NCBI GenBank assembly: GCA_947627245.1
Contig: CANQVH010000008.1
Location: 1 to 64,000, forward strand
Direction: 5' to 3'
DNA length: 64,000 bases
Source of the DNA: an uncultured Lachnospiraceae bacterium
Lineage (GTDB): Bacteria > Bacillota > Clostridia > Lachnospirales > Lachnospiraceae
The notes under the pieces are model-generated. The model worked only from the letters and a program-made list of their open reading frames with translations, made no database searches and was not told the DNA's origin. Shown piece by piece: positions 43,116 to 51,230 of this stretch. Each line of letters begins with the position of its first letter. The stretch's first letter is position 1. Made by a program: the position numbers and the translations under genes.

Positions 43116-43144
43116 ATTATATCGCTTTAAAGTAAAGAAGTCAA
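43116..43144 (-). promoter_or_regulatory. promoter of TrpX-type operon
   Basis: Minus strand: TTGACT (43144-43139), a 17-base spacer and a perfect TATAAT (43121-43116), about 75 bases before the ATG. The leader is too short for a T-box or similar element. Confidence 0.82.
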
Positions 43145-43190
43145 TAAGAAGGCGAATGTTAAACAAAATTAAAAAAGTTTTTAAAAAACC

Positions 43191-43219
43191 TTGAACTATG
43201 TGAAATAAAGTGTTAAAAT
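43191..43219 (+). promoter_or_regulatory. promoter of BspA-like gene
   Basis: TTGAAC, a 17-base spacer and TAAAAT, 60 bases before the ATG and back-to-back with the divergent promoter at 43116-43144. Confidence 0.75.
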
Positions 43220-43278
43220 CTGATTAAGTTCAATCAGATCCATTTTGTGGATTGGCGCAAAGGAGGAACGGGGAGAAT

Positions 43279-45003
43279 ATGAAAACATACAGATCCAAAT
43301 TAAAAAGCATTCTGATGCTCGGCTTTGCCTTGCTGACGCTTAGCATCGGGGCGGTCGCTGCGGCAGCGGAGATGACGCCGTCAACGACTCCGAAGAAGAG
43401 TACGACGCTGTCAGCGATTCCGACGCCGATAGATACGACGCAGGAAGTGCCGGGTACGTCGACATCACCGAGTACAACACCGGAGGAGAGCAGAGGGACA
43501 GGTGATACGTCGACGACGTCACCGAGTCCGGATTCGAGTCCGGATCCAACCCCGACACCGGATCCGGGGATCAAATGCGGCGACAATGTATGGGGTAAGC
43601 TTGAGAACGGTGTTTTGACCATAAACGGAACCGGAAATATGTGGGATTACAGTGAGACAAATGCAAAGACGGCACCTTTTTATAATGTAAAAGACCAGAT
43701 TTTCAAGATCGTGATCAATGACGGGGTCACTCAGATCGGAGGATACATGTTCGCATGGTCGGCGTGTCAGGAGGTGCAGATTGGACGAGGGGTCAAAGAT
43801 ATCCATCTTCGTGCATTTTACTGCTGCAGGAATTTAAGGAGTGTGACGATACCGGGGAATGTTGATCGGATATGGAAAGGGGCGTTCCGGGGATGTACGG
43901 CACTGACACATTGCGAGCTTTCCCAAGGCATTGAAATAATAGGAATCAATGCATTTAATAATACGCCATTGACTTCTGTCGCGCTTCCGGATGGACTTCA
44001 GTGCATTTACGAGGGTGCTTTCAATGGGACGCAACTTACAGGGATTGTAATTCCTGCCACTGTGACGAGAATAGAAAAATATGCTTTTGGTCTTAAACCG
44101 ATTAACGCGACGATTTATTCTTCGAATATCAGTATAGAAGCTCCGGCGTTTGCTGCAGGCTCTACGCTTGCGGTTTTGCGAAATTCAAAAGCAGAAGCCT
44201 ATGCAAAGAAGTACGGATTGAATATCAGCTATCTTGAGTGTACGCCGGTCGGGGGCGTTCCGGTCGCCGAGCATACGATGGGCAATGCGGTTATTGTAGA
44301 AGAGGCAACCTGCGTCTCTGCGGGAAAACGGCAGTATACATGTACGAGATGCGGCTATGTCAAAACGGAAAAGATTCCGATTACGAATCATTCCTTCGGG
44401 AACTGGCAGATGCTGTCGGAACCGACCGTTCTTGACGCGGGAGTTCAGGGCAGAACCTGCGCCGTGTGCGGTTACACAGAGAAGCAGGAGGTTGCGAAGC
44501 TTCAGGCGACCATCCAGTTGAATACGAACAGAATCTCCCTGAAGGCAGGAGAGACCTTCAAGCTCAGAGTGATCGCGAAGGCAAAGGGCGATTCCGTTGC
44601 ATTGTGGAAGAGCTCGGACAAGAGTATTGCGAAGGTAGGCGCTGCAGGAAAGGTTACGGCGAAAGCGCCGGGGACGGTTACCGTAACGGCGACGATGGAG
44701 AGCGGAATCAGCGCGAGCGTTACGGTAGTAGTGAAGAGGACTCCGACGAAAAAGCTTTCCGTCTCGGTAAGCGGCGCGACGATGCGCAGCAAAAAGATCA
44801 CCGTCAAGGCGAGAAAGTCATTCACGCTTGTGCCGAAGGTGACTCCGTCGAACTCGACGGACAAGGTGACGTATAAATCGTCCAAGCAGAGCGTGGTGGC
44901 CGTGAGCGCAAAAGGCAGAGTGACGGCTCTGAGAAAGGGTAAGGCGAAGATCACGGTCAAGTCCGGCAAGAAGAAAGTGGTTATCACCGTCACGGTGAGC
45001 TGA
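43279..45003 (+). CDS. BspA-like LRR surface protein with Ig-like domains
   Basis: A 574-residue secreted protein. The signal peptide covers about residues 1-30, followed by a Thr/Ser/Pro-rich linker (about 31-95) and BspA-type leucine-rich repeats (about 100-315, with AFYCCRNLRSVTIPGNVDRI and GAFNGTQLTGIVIPATVTRI). Two Cys-pair modules follow (CTRCGYVKTEK, CAVCGYTEKQE, about 355-405), and finally two bacterial Ig-like (Big_2) domains (about 415-574, SLKAGETFKL, KSSDKSIAKVGAAGKVTAK). No LPXTG or transmembrane anchor is seen, so wall attachment is unclear. ATG 43279 has AGGAGGAACGGGGAG upstream. It is likely an adhesin-type surface protein and shares its Cys-pair plus Ig architecture with 48390-49973. 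Confidence 0.85.
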   Translation: MKTYRSKLKSILMLGFALLTLSIGAVAAAAEMTPSTTPKKSTTLSAIPTPIDTTQEVPGTSTSPSTTPEESRGTGDTSTTSPSPDSSPDPTPTPDPGIKCGDNVWGKLENGVLTINGTGNMWDYSETNAKTAPFYNVKDQIFKIVINDGVTQIGGYMFAWSACQEVQIGRGVKDIHLRAFYCCRNLRSVTIPGNVDRIWKGAFRGCTALTHCELSQGIEIIGINAFNNTPLTSVALPDGLQCIYEGAFNGTQLTGIVIPATVTRIEKYAFGLKPINATIYSSNISIEAPAFAAGSTLAVLRNSKAEAYAKKYGLNISYLECTPVGGVPVAEHTMGNAVIVEEATCVSAGKRQYTCTRCGYVKTEKIPITNHSFGNWQMLSEPTVLDAGVQGRTCAVCGYTEKQEVAKLQATIQLNTNRISLKAGETFKLRVIAKAKGDSVALWKSSDKSIAKVGAAGKVTAKAPGTVTVTATMESGISASVTVVVKRTPTKKLSVSVSGATMRSKKITVKARKSFTLVPKVTPSNSTDKVTYKSSKQSVVAVSAKGRVTALRKGKAKITVKSGKKKVVITVTVS

Positions 45004-45054
45004 GGATCGAACGGACAAAGACGGATTAAATATTGAAAATTATGCGTATCGGCG

Positions 45055-45087
45055 TCCCGGCGGACATGGTCTGCCGGGATGTTTTTT
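45055..45087 (+). terminator. rho-independent terminator after BspA-like gene
   Basis: TCCCGGCGGAC pairs with GTCTGCCGGGA (one G-U pair) around a 3-base loop, followed by TGTTTTTT. Confidence 0.88.
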
Positions 45088-45123
45088 GCCCGAGGAGAAT
45101 TCGCCGAAGACGATACGGCCGGG

Positions 45124-45151
45124 ACACTTTTCACGGATTTTGCATAGAATA
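45124..45151 (+). promoter_or_regulatory. sigma-K-like promoter before CwlC-like amidase
   Basis: AC (45124-45125), a 17-base spacer and CATAGAATA (45143-45151), matching the late mother-cell pattern AC-N16/17-CATANNNTA. No sigma-A-type promoter was seen nearby. Bacillus subtilis cwlC, the best-known relative of the gene, is sigma-K dependent. Confidence 0.55.
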
Positions 45152-45179
45152 GGGTGAAAGAAATACGGCTGGAGGAAAT

Positions 45180-45962
45180 ATGGCAAAGGTAATTCTTGAC
45201 GCGGGACACGGCGGATCCGACCCGGGCGCCGTGTACAACGGCAGACAGGAGAAGGACGATGTGCTGAGACTTACGATGGCGGTAGGCAGACTTCTGGAGG
45301 ACAACGGCGTGGAGGTGGCGTACACGCGGACGGAGGATGTGTACGACACACCGTTCGAGAAGGCGCAGATCGCGAATCGCGAGGGCGGTGACTTTTTTGT
45401 CTCGTTTCACAGAAATTCAAGCCCGGAGGCAAATCAGTACTCAGGGGTGGAGACGCTTGTATATGATAAATCCGGGAAGAAGCTTGAGCTTGCCGAGGCG
45501 GTGGGCAGGGAGCTGGAGCAGGTCGGATTCCGCAATCTCGGGGTGAAGGAGCGGCCGGGACTTGTCGTTCTGCGCAGGACCCGGATGCCCGCGGTCCTCA
45601 TTGAAACGGGTTTTTTGAATACGGACGCGGATAACAAACGGTTTGACGAACAGTTTGACGAGATCGCAGAGGCGATCGCGAACGGGATTCTGGAAACACT
45701 CGGGCTGGGACGCGTGGAGGAACCATCCGGACCGACGACCGGCGGCGAAAGGTTGTACCGTGTGCAGGCAGGGGCGTTCCGTCAGAGGGAATATGCGGAG
45801 GATCTGCTGCATCGGCTTCAGCAGCAGGGCCATCCGGCATTTATTTTGTACGACGACGGCTTGTACAAGGTGCAGGTCGGCGCGTTCCGACAGCTCGACA
45901 ACGCGGTGCGTATGGAACAGACGCTGCGCAGGCAGGGATATTCTACTTTCATTACCACATAA
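45180..45962 (+). CDS. CwlC-like N-acetylmuramoyl-L-alanine amidase
   Basis: A 260-residue amidase: an Amidase_3 domain at residues 1-175 (ILDAGHGGSDPGA at 5-17, SFHRNSS with zinc-site His, VLIETGFLN with catalytic Glu), followed by SPOR-like repeats (about 193-260, YRVQAGAFRQREYAEDLL and YKVQVGAFRQLDNAVRM). It has no signal peptide. Size, domain order and missing signal match B. subtilis CwlC, a mother-cell wall hydrolase released at the end of sporulation; phage endolysins are an alternative but no phage genes are nearby. GGAGG precedes the ATG. The sigma-K-like promoter supports a sporulation role. Confidence 0.87.
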   Translation: MAKVILDAGHGGSDPGAVYNGRQEKDDVLRLTMAVGRLLEDNGVEVAYTRTEDVYDTPFEKAQIANREGGDFFVSFHRNSSPEANQYSGVETLVYDKSGKKLELAEAVGRELEQVGFRNLGVKERPGLVVLRRTRMPAVLIETGFLNTDADNKRFDEQFDEIAEAIANGILETLGLGRVEEPSGPTTGGERLYRVQAGAFRQREYAEDLLHRLQQQGHPAFILYDDGLYKVQVGAFRQLDNAVRMEQTLRRQGYSTFITT

Positions 45963-46081
45963 AAATCGCTTTTGTTTTTCGGATAAAAGTGGTATACTCT
46001 ATAAAAATGCCGCAGCCGGGCTGAAGCACAGGAAAGGCGGGCCCGGTACGGCTTTGATATTTACGGGAAAAGAGATATTCT

Positions 46082-47254
46082 ATGGATACGGATAAACTGA
46101 CCGGGATCGCGGCCCCGCTTCTTTCGTGGTTTGATAAGAACGCCCGGACGCTCCCGTGGCGGGAGCACCCGAGCCCGTATTATGTATGGGTGTCGGAGAT
46201 TATGCTTCAGCAGACACGGGTGGAAGCGGTCAAGCCGTTTTTCGAGCGTTTTACGGCTGCGCTGCCGGATGTGGTCGCGCTGGCGGCGTGTCCGGAGGAG
46301 CGGCTTCTGAAGCTGTGGGAAGGGCTCGGGTATTACAATCGGGTGCGCAATATGCAGCGGGCGGCGAGACTGGTGATGCAGGAATACGGCGGTGAGATCC
46401 CGCATACGTATGAAGAGCTGAAGACGCTTCCGGGCATCGGAAGCTACACGGCCGGAGCGATCGCGTCTATCGCCTACGGACAGGCGGTGCCGGCGGTGGA
46501 CGGCAATGTGCTTCGCGTGATCAGCCGCATCTGCGGCAGCGAAGAGGATATTTCCAAGCAGTCAGTTCGTGTAAAGTTTGAGCAGGCGCTGACGGCGACG
46601 ATGCCGAGGGATCTGCCGGGGACTTATAATCAGGCGCTGATGGAGCTCGGGGCGACGGTCTGCCTCCCGAACGGAGCGCCGGATTGCGCCGGCTGTCCGG
46701 TGAGAGAATTTTGCGACGCGTATCGCACCGGCAGACAGACGGAGCTTCCGATCCGGGCGGCAAAAAAGGCACGCAGGATCGAGGAGCGGACCGTGCTCGT
46801 CATTCGGGACGATAGGCGCGCGGCGGTGCGGCGGCGGCCGAAGAAGGGATTGCTCGCGGGGCTGTACGAGTTGCCGAGCTGTGAGGGTCATCTGACGCAG
46901 GACGAGGCGCTGGAGACGGTGAAGGGCTATGGATTTCGCCCGATCCGTATTCTGCCGCTGGCTTCAGCGAAGCATATTTTCAGCCACATCGAGTGGCACA
47001 TGATCGGGTATCTGGTGCTCGTGGAGGAGATGCCGGAAACGCCGCATGAGGACGAAGGGCAAAGTGCGGCGCTGCTGTCTGCGAGCCGGGCCGCAGAGAA
47101 GGATGAGCCGGACAGAGAGAGCGGCGGGATGCTGCTTTTTGTCGAGACGGCGCGCACGGAGCGCGACTATCCGATCCCGGCAGCATACGCGGCGTACGCG
47201 AAATATCTCAGCATTCGTCTGGGACAGGAAAAATACAAGGAGACAGAGGGTTAG
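46082..47254 (+). CDS. mutY: A/G-specific adenine DNA glycosylase
   Basis: MutY removes adenine mispaired with 8-oxoguanine. In this 390-residue protein the catalytic Glu 39 is in EIMLQQTRVEA, the helix-hairpin-helix region has LPGIGSYTAGAIASIAYGQ and Asp 140 in VDGNVLR, and a 4Fe-4S loop follows (CLPNGAPDCAGCPVREFC, spacing C-X7-C-X2-C-X5-C rather than the textbook X6 first gap). The C-terminal NUDIX-like recognition domain (about 235-385) contains KKGLLAGLYELPS and HIFSHIEWHM. The length is slightly longer than E. coli MutY (350). It is followed 3 bases later by a glycosyltransferase, probably cotranscribed but functionally unrelated. Confidence 0.96.
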   Translation: MDTDKLTGIAAPLLSWFDKNARTLPWREHPSPYYVWVSEIMLQQTRVEAVKPFFERFTAALPDVVALAACPEERLLKLWEGLGYYNRVRNMQRAARLVMQEYGGEIPHTYEELKTLPGIGSYTAGAIASIAYGQAVPAVDGNVLRVISRICGSEEDISKQSVRVKFEQALTATMPRDLPGTYNQALMELGATVCLPNGAPDCAGCPVREFCDAYRTGRQTELPIRAAKKARRIEERTVLVIRDDRRAAVRRRPKKGLLAGLYELPSCEGHLTQDEALETVKGYGFRPIRILPLASAKHIFSHIEWHMIGYLVLVEEMPETPHEDEGQSAALLSASRAAEKDEPDRESGGMLLFVETARTERDYPIPAAYAAYAKYLSIRLGQEKYKETEG

Positions 47255-47257
47255 GAA

Positions 47258-48280
47258 ATGAAGGTTTTGACGGTAGCGATTCCCTGCTACAATTCAGAGA
47301 GCTATATGGAGAAGTGCATCCAGTCCATTCTGCCGGTTGGAGAGGATGTGGAGATACTGATCGTAGACGACGGTTCGACAAAGGATCGGACACCGCAGAT
47401 CGCGGATGATTATGCGGCCCGTTATCCGGACCGGATCAAGGCGGTGCATCAGGAAAACGGCGGCCACGGCGGAGCGGTCAACGCGGGCCTGCAAAACGCT
47501 TCCGGCCTGTATTATAAGGTTGTGGACAGCGACGACTGGGTGAACACCAGAGGACTGGCACAGATCGTGAAGCGGCTGAAGGAGCTCGAGGACGAGGGCG
47601 GCGTGGATATGCTGCTTGCCAATTTCGTGTATGATAAGGTCGGCGCCCTGCACAAGAAGCTGATGCGATTCAAGAATGTGTTCCCGCGGAATGAAGTGTT
47701 TGGCTGGGATGCGATGCGCTATATGCGCGTCACGCAGTACATTCTGATGCACAACATCATCTACCGCACCGATCTGCTGCGGCAGTGCGGGCTGGAGCTT
47801 CCGAAGCATACGTTCTATGTGGACAACATTTTTGCGTTCCAGCCGCTTCCGTATGTAAAGCGTCTGTACTATATGGACGTCAACCTCTATCATTATTTTA
47901 TCGGAAGAGAGGATCAGTCGGTCAACGAGTCTGTCATGATCGGCCGAATCGATCAGCAAATCCGCGTCAACAAGATCATGATCGACGAGATGGCGGCGCA
48001 GGACTTTTCGGACAAGAGCGTGCGCCTGAAGCGTTACATGACGATCTACCTGAAAAATGTTACGACGGTGACTTCGATCATGCTGATTATTTCCGGCACG
48101 GATGAAGCGCTGGAGAAGAAGAAGGATATCTGGCTGTATCTGAAGGAAAAGGATAAAAAGCTGTACCGGGCGATCCGTTGGGGGTTGTTCGGCATCGCGA
48201 TGAATCTGCCGGGAAAGATCGGGCGGAAGATTTCCGTGCTTCTATACAAGCTGGCACAGAAGATCGTGGGATTTAACTGA
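47258..48280 (+). CDS. family 2 glycosyltransferase
   Basis: A 340-residue GT2 (GT-A fold) enzyme: LTVAIPCYNSESYMEKCI near the start, DDGSTKDRT (about 35-43), NGGHGGAVNAGLQNASG (about 67-83) and the metal-binding VDSDDW (about 89-94). The C-terminal half is helical with no clear membrane helices, so it is probably cytoplasmic or peripheral. It may extend a cell-surface glycan or lipid; acceptor and sugar cannot be predicted. It is followed by a bidirectional terminator. Confidence 0.9.
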   Translation: MKVLTVAIPCYNSESYMEKCIQSILPVGEDVEILIVDDGSTKDRTPQIADDYAARYPDRIKAVHQENGGHGGAVNAGLQNASGLYYKVVDSDDWVNTRGLAQIVKRLKELEDEGGVDMLLANFVYDKVGALHKKLMRFKNVFPRNEVFGWDAMRYMRVTQYILMHNIIYRTDLLRQCGLELPKHTFYVDNIFAFQPLPYVKRLYYMDVNLYHYFIGREDQSVNESVMIGRIDQQIRVNKIMIDEMAAQDFSDKSVRLKRYMTIYLKNVTTVTSIMLIISGTDEALEKKKDIWLYLKEKDKKLYRAIRWGLFGIAMNLPGKIGRKISVLLYKLAQKIVGFN

Positions 48281-48337
48281 CCGATACGCGTTGAGATATA
48301 CGATTTCGCAATACCAGTATTTTCCTATGAATGAAAG

Positions 48338-48367
48338 AAAATCCGGCCCTGCAAGAGCCGGATTTTT
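48338..48367. terminator. bidirectional terminator between convergent genes
   Basis: AAAATCCGGC pairs perfectly with GCCGGATTTT around a 9-base loop; A and T tracts on both sides serve the plus-strand glycosyltransferase and the minus-strand surface-protein gene. Confidence 0.88.
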
Positions 48368-48389
48368 AAATTGATAACAAAGGAATGCG

Positions 48390-49973
48390 TTATTTTACTT
48401 TAACTTTACAGGTAACCTTTTTGCTCCCGGAGCTGATCGTAATCGTAGCAGTTCCTTTCTTCTTCGCGATAATTTTTCCGGAAGCGCTGACCGTCGCCAC
48501 CTTCTTGTTAGAAGAAGAATATTTGATCTTCTCCGAGGACGTAATCGGGGAAAGCTCCGGAGTCAATGTGATCTTCTTGCCCTTTTTGAGCGTCAGATTC
48601 TTGGGGACTCCTTTGATCTTCTTTGTCGTTACCGTCGAAGTCTGTACGGTTACCTTCACGGTAGCGGTCTGTTTGCCTGCGGTGGTGACTGTGATCTTCG
48701 CGCTGCCTGTCTTTTTCTGCGCCATGATCTTGCCGCTCTTATTCACCTTGACGATCTTTGTGTTGCTGGACTTCCAAGAAACGATGGGATCTCTTGGATC
48801 AGGAGTGACAGCGACAATCTCCTTGGTGGACTGCCCTGTCTTGAGCGTGATCTTGGAAGCGTTCAGTTTAAATTTGGCGATCTTGGGGAGCACGTTTCTT
48901 CCGTTTACCTGTCCGCAGCTACAGATATATTCTTCCAGTCCCTCGTTGGAGACGGTAGGGGCGGTCGTCTGCTGCCATGTGAAATTGTGCGTGTGGCTGA
49001 TGAAGTTGATAGGGACTACTGTGTTGAGATCTTCATACCCCATAACCCAAATCAGAATATAAGCGGTACCGGTGTATGAGCTCGGCATGCTGATATAGGG
49101 GTCTTCTGCTGTGTCATCCATGGTAGATCTAAAGTCATAATTGCACCCATACCCGGAATCCAATTGGAATTTTCCGTAGGGGAAATCTTCGGTCGAGCCG
49201 TCCGCGTAGACGACAGTGGCCGTCACGGCTCTGGTGTAAGAATCATCGCTGTTGGGGCAGGCTGCCAGAAGCGCGTCGTCCTTCGTAACGTCAATTCGGG
49301 AGACCAGCTTCATTTTTTTTACGTTTACTGTAATGGGAATCTCCTCTGTGATTTCGCTGGGTACTACGTCCTCTGAAGCGGGTGAATATTCGAACTCGAC
49401 ATAATAATCTCCCGGATCAAAAAGGAAGATGTCATCGTCCCGCACCGACGAAAGCTGACCGATGTATTTGGTATAGTTTCCGTTTTCGTATCGCTTAATG
49501 CTGCCGCTAATGGGTGAATTATCAGCTATCTGTATATTATAGGCGGAACGCTCGGTAACATTCAGCCTGAACATGTAGTTGTCCGGGCCGAGATTGTAAC
49601 TCGATGTCTCGAGTCTAAACACATTGAGGTTATTGTATTCATCGACAGGAAGATCAGCGTCTTCCTCCTCTTCATCCTCCTCCGCATTCTCGTCCTCCGA
49701 CGCGGATATCGCGCTGACCGGAGCGGATGCGACGTTTATCTCCTCAATCGAAAAGTCGACGTCGTCTGTAGACTGCGTCTCTGTAAAGGAGCTTTCTTCC
49801 GGAACATCCGCGGAAAGATCGCCCGTGACCTCATCTGTGTCGGAATCGGACAGGATCAGCGGTTCGTCCGCAGTGAGCGTTGCGGAAGGGGGTAATTCAT
49901 CCGCACCTACGCACAGAACATTTGCCGCGATCAGGCTGAGTGCAATCGCACCGGATAACAGTAACTTTTTCAT
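48390..49973 (-). CDS. secreted Ig-like-domain surface protein
   Basis: A 527-residue secreted protein. The signal peptide covers about residues 1-25, followed by an acidic, Asp/Glu-rich low-complexity segment (about 26-105) and a beta-rich domain resembling prepeptidase-C-terminal-like modules (about 110-200, NVFRLETSSYNLG, FDPGDYYVEFEYSP). A further region includes one Cys-pair motif (YICSCGQVNGRN, near 345), then two Big_2-type Ig-like domains to the end (TLKTGQSTKEIVAV, KSSNTKIVKVNKSGKIMAQK; TLKKGKKITLTPEL). It is related in layout to 43279-45003. There is no sortase signal or anchor. The Leu-preceded Cys in the signal region does not fit a lipobox. Confidence 0.82.
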   Translation of the reverse strand: MKKLLLSGAIALSLIAANVLCVGADELPPSATLTADEPLILSDSDTDEVTGDLSADVPEESSFTETQSTDDVDFSIEEINVASAPVSAISASEDENAEEDEEEEDADLPVDEYNNLNVFRLETSSYNLGPDNYMFRLNVTERSAYNIQIADNSPISGSIKRYENGNYTKYIGQLSSVRDDDIFLFDPGDYYVEFEYSPASEDVVPSEITEEIPITVNVKKMKLVSRIDVTKDDALLAACPNSDDSYTRAVTATVVYADGSTEDFPYGKFQLDSGYGCNYDFRSTMDDTAEDPYISMPSSYTGTAYILIWVMGYEDLNTVVPINFISHTHNFTWQQTTAPTVSNEGLEEYICSCGQVNGRNVLPKIAKFKLNASKITLKTGQSTKEIVAVTPDPRDPIVSWKSSNTKIVKVNKSGKIMAQKKTGSAKITVTTAGKQTATVKVTVQTSTVTTKKIKGVPKNLTLKKGKKITLTPELSPITSSEKIKYSSSNKKVATVSASGKIIAKKKGTATITISSGSKKVTCKVKVK

Positions 49974-50019
49974 GGTGTGTTGTCTCCTTTCTTACTTACT
50001 AAAAAATTTTGTCATATTT

Positions 50020-50048
50020 AATTTACCATATAGAGATATTTTGTTCAA
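50020..50048 (-). promoter_or_regulatory. promoter of Ig-like surface protein
   Basis: Minus strand: TTGAAC (50048-50043), a 17-base spacer and TAAATT (50025-50020), about 47 bases before the start codon. Confidence 0.65.
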
Positions 50049-50167
50049 GAAAAATTACAAATGCAGGCAAATAATGTTTCATTATGAATGAAAGAAGAGT
50101 GGATTTTCATAAAAATAAATGATATACTTATTCGAGAAATTAAGATCGGAACAGGAAAGGAACTTTT

Positions 50168-51211
50168 ATGGATTTCTTACGAATGCTTGAAAGCGCGCGT
50201 ACACCGGCACTGACATGGTTCATGTCGGCGATTACCTATTTCGGCTCGGAGCTTTTCTTTCTCGCTTTTGCCGTAATTGTGTTCTGGTGCGTCAGCAAAC
50301 GGGGAGGGTATTACATTTTGCTGGTCGGTTTTCTCGGAACGGCCTGCAATCAGTTTATGAAGATCTGGTTTCGGATCCCGCGGCCGTGGGTGCTTGACCC
50401 GGCGTTCCACGTCGTAGAGAGCGCGAGGGCCGGCGCCGGCGGCTACTCGTTCCCGTCCGGGCATACGCAGAGCATCGTGGGCTCGATGGCCTGCGTGCTG
50501 TTTCTGTGCGCGCTCGGAAGAAGACGCAGCGGCGCTGTCGGAAAAAATGCTTCGGGGGAAGATACGCGCGGAGCTGATGATTACCGGATGGATGGCAGCC
50601 ATGACCGTCTGTACGGAAAGCGAAAGTGGATCTGCGCGGTCGCCGTTGCGCTGATGCTTCTTGTGCCGTTCTCGCGGATGTATCTGGGCTGTCACACGCC
50701 GTTGGATGTGGGAGTGGCGTTCGCGCTGGCGCTGCTTCTGGCTGTGTGCTTCCGGGACGTCGCGCGTGACGATGCGCGCGGGGAGCGCGCGCTTCGTGTT
50801 CTGCTGGCGCTGTCGATTCTGGTCGGCGCGGCGTATCTGGCGTTCGTGGCGCTGTATCATTTTCCGGCGGACGTCGACGCGGAAAATCTCGCCGAGGCGA
50901 CGAAGAACGCTTACCTTCTGTTCGGATGTTTTCTGGGAATTATCCTTGTGAAAGTGCTGGATGACCGCTATATTCGCTTTCAGGTGGAAGCGGTCTGGTG
51001 GGCGCAGATCCTCAAGGTCGTGCTGGGGACGGCCGTGGTGCTGGCAATCCGCATGGGACTCAAGGCCCCGCTCGGCGCGTTGCTGCCGGGACAGGTATCG
51101 ACGGCGGTCCGCTATTTTCTGATGGTGGTGTTCGCAGGCGCGGTGTGGCCGATGACGTTCGGCCGGTTCGCGCGGCTGGGACAAAAAGGAACCGAAGAAT
51201 CAGAACAATAG
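50168..51211 (+). CDS. PAP2-family membrane phosphatase
   Basis: A 347-residue polytopic protein with the three phosphatase motifs: KIWFRIPRPW (about 62-71), YSFPSGHTQ (about 94-102) and SRMYLGCHTPLDV (about 171-183) with the catalytic His residues. Seven or so transmembrane segments are predicted, some after the catalytic core (about 245-345), longer than the simplest PAP2 enzymes. A hydrophilic insert (about 118-155) separates motifs 2 and 3. It probably dephosphorylates an isoprenoid or phospholipid diphosphate at the outer face. A possible -10 TATACT lies at 50123. Guanine deaminase follows 19 bases later. Confidence 0.9.
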   Translation: MDFLRMLESARTPALTWFMSAITYFGSELFFLAFAVIVFWCVSKRGGYYILLVGFLGTACNQFMKIWFRIPRPWVLDPAFHVVESARAGAGGYSFPSGHTQSIVGSMACVLFLCALGRRRSGAVGKNASGEDTRGADDYRMDGSHDRLYGKRKWICAVAVALMLLVPFSRMYLGCHTPLDVGVAFALALLLAVCFRDVARDDARGERALRVLLALSILVGAAYLAFVALYHFPADVDAENLAEATKNAYLLFGCFLGIILVKVLDDRYIRFQVEAVWWAQILKVVLGTAVVLAIRMGLKAPLGALLPGQVSTAVRYFLMVVFAGAVWPMTFGRFARLGQKGTEESEQ

Positions 51212-51230
51212 AAGCTCCAGAGGATACATT

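Noticed and set aside
45180-45962. Amidase as a phage endolysin
   Set aside because: No holin, tail or other phage genes adjoin it, and its SPOR repeats and promoter fit CwlC.
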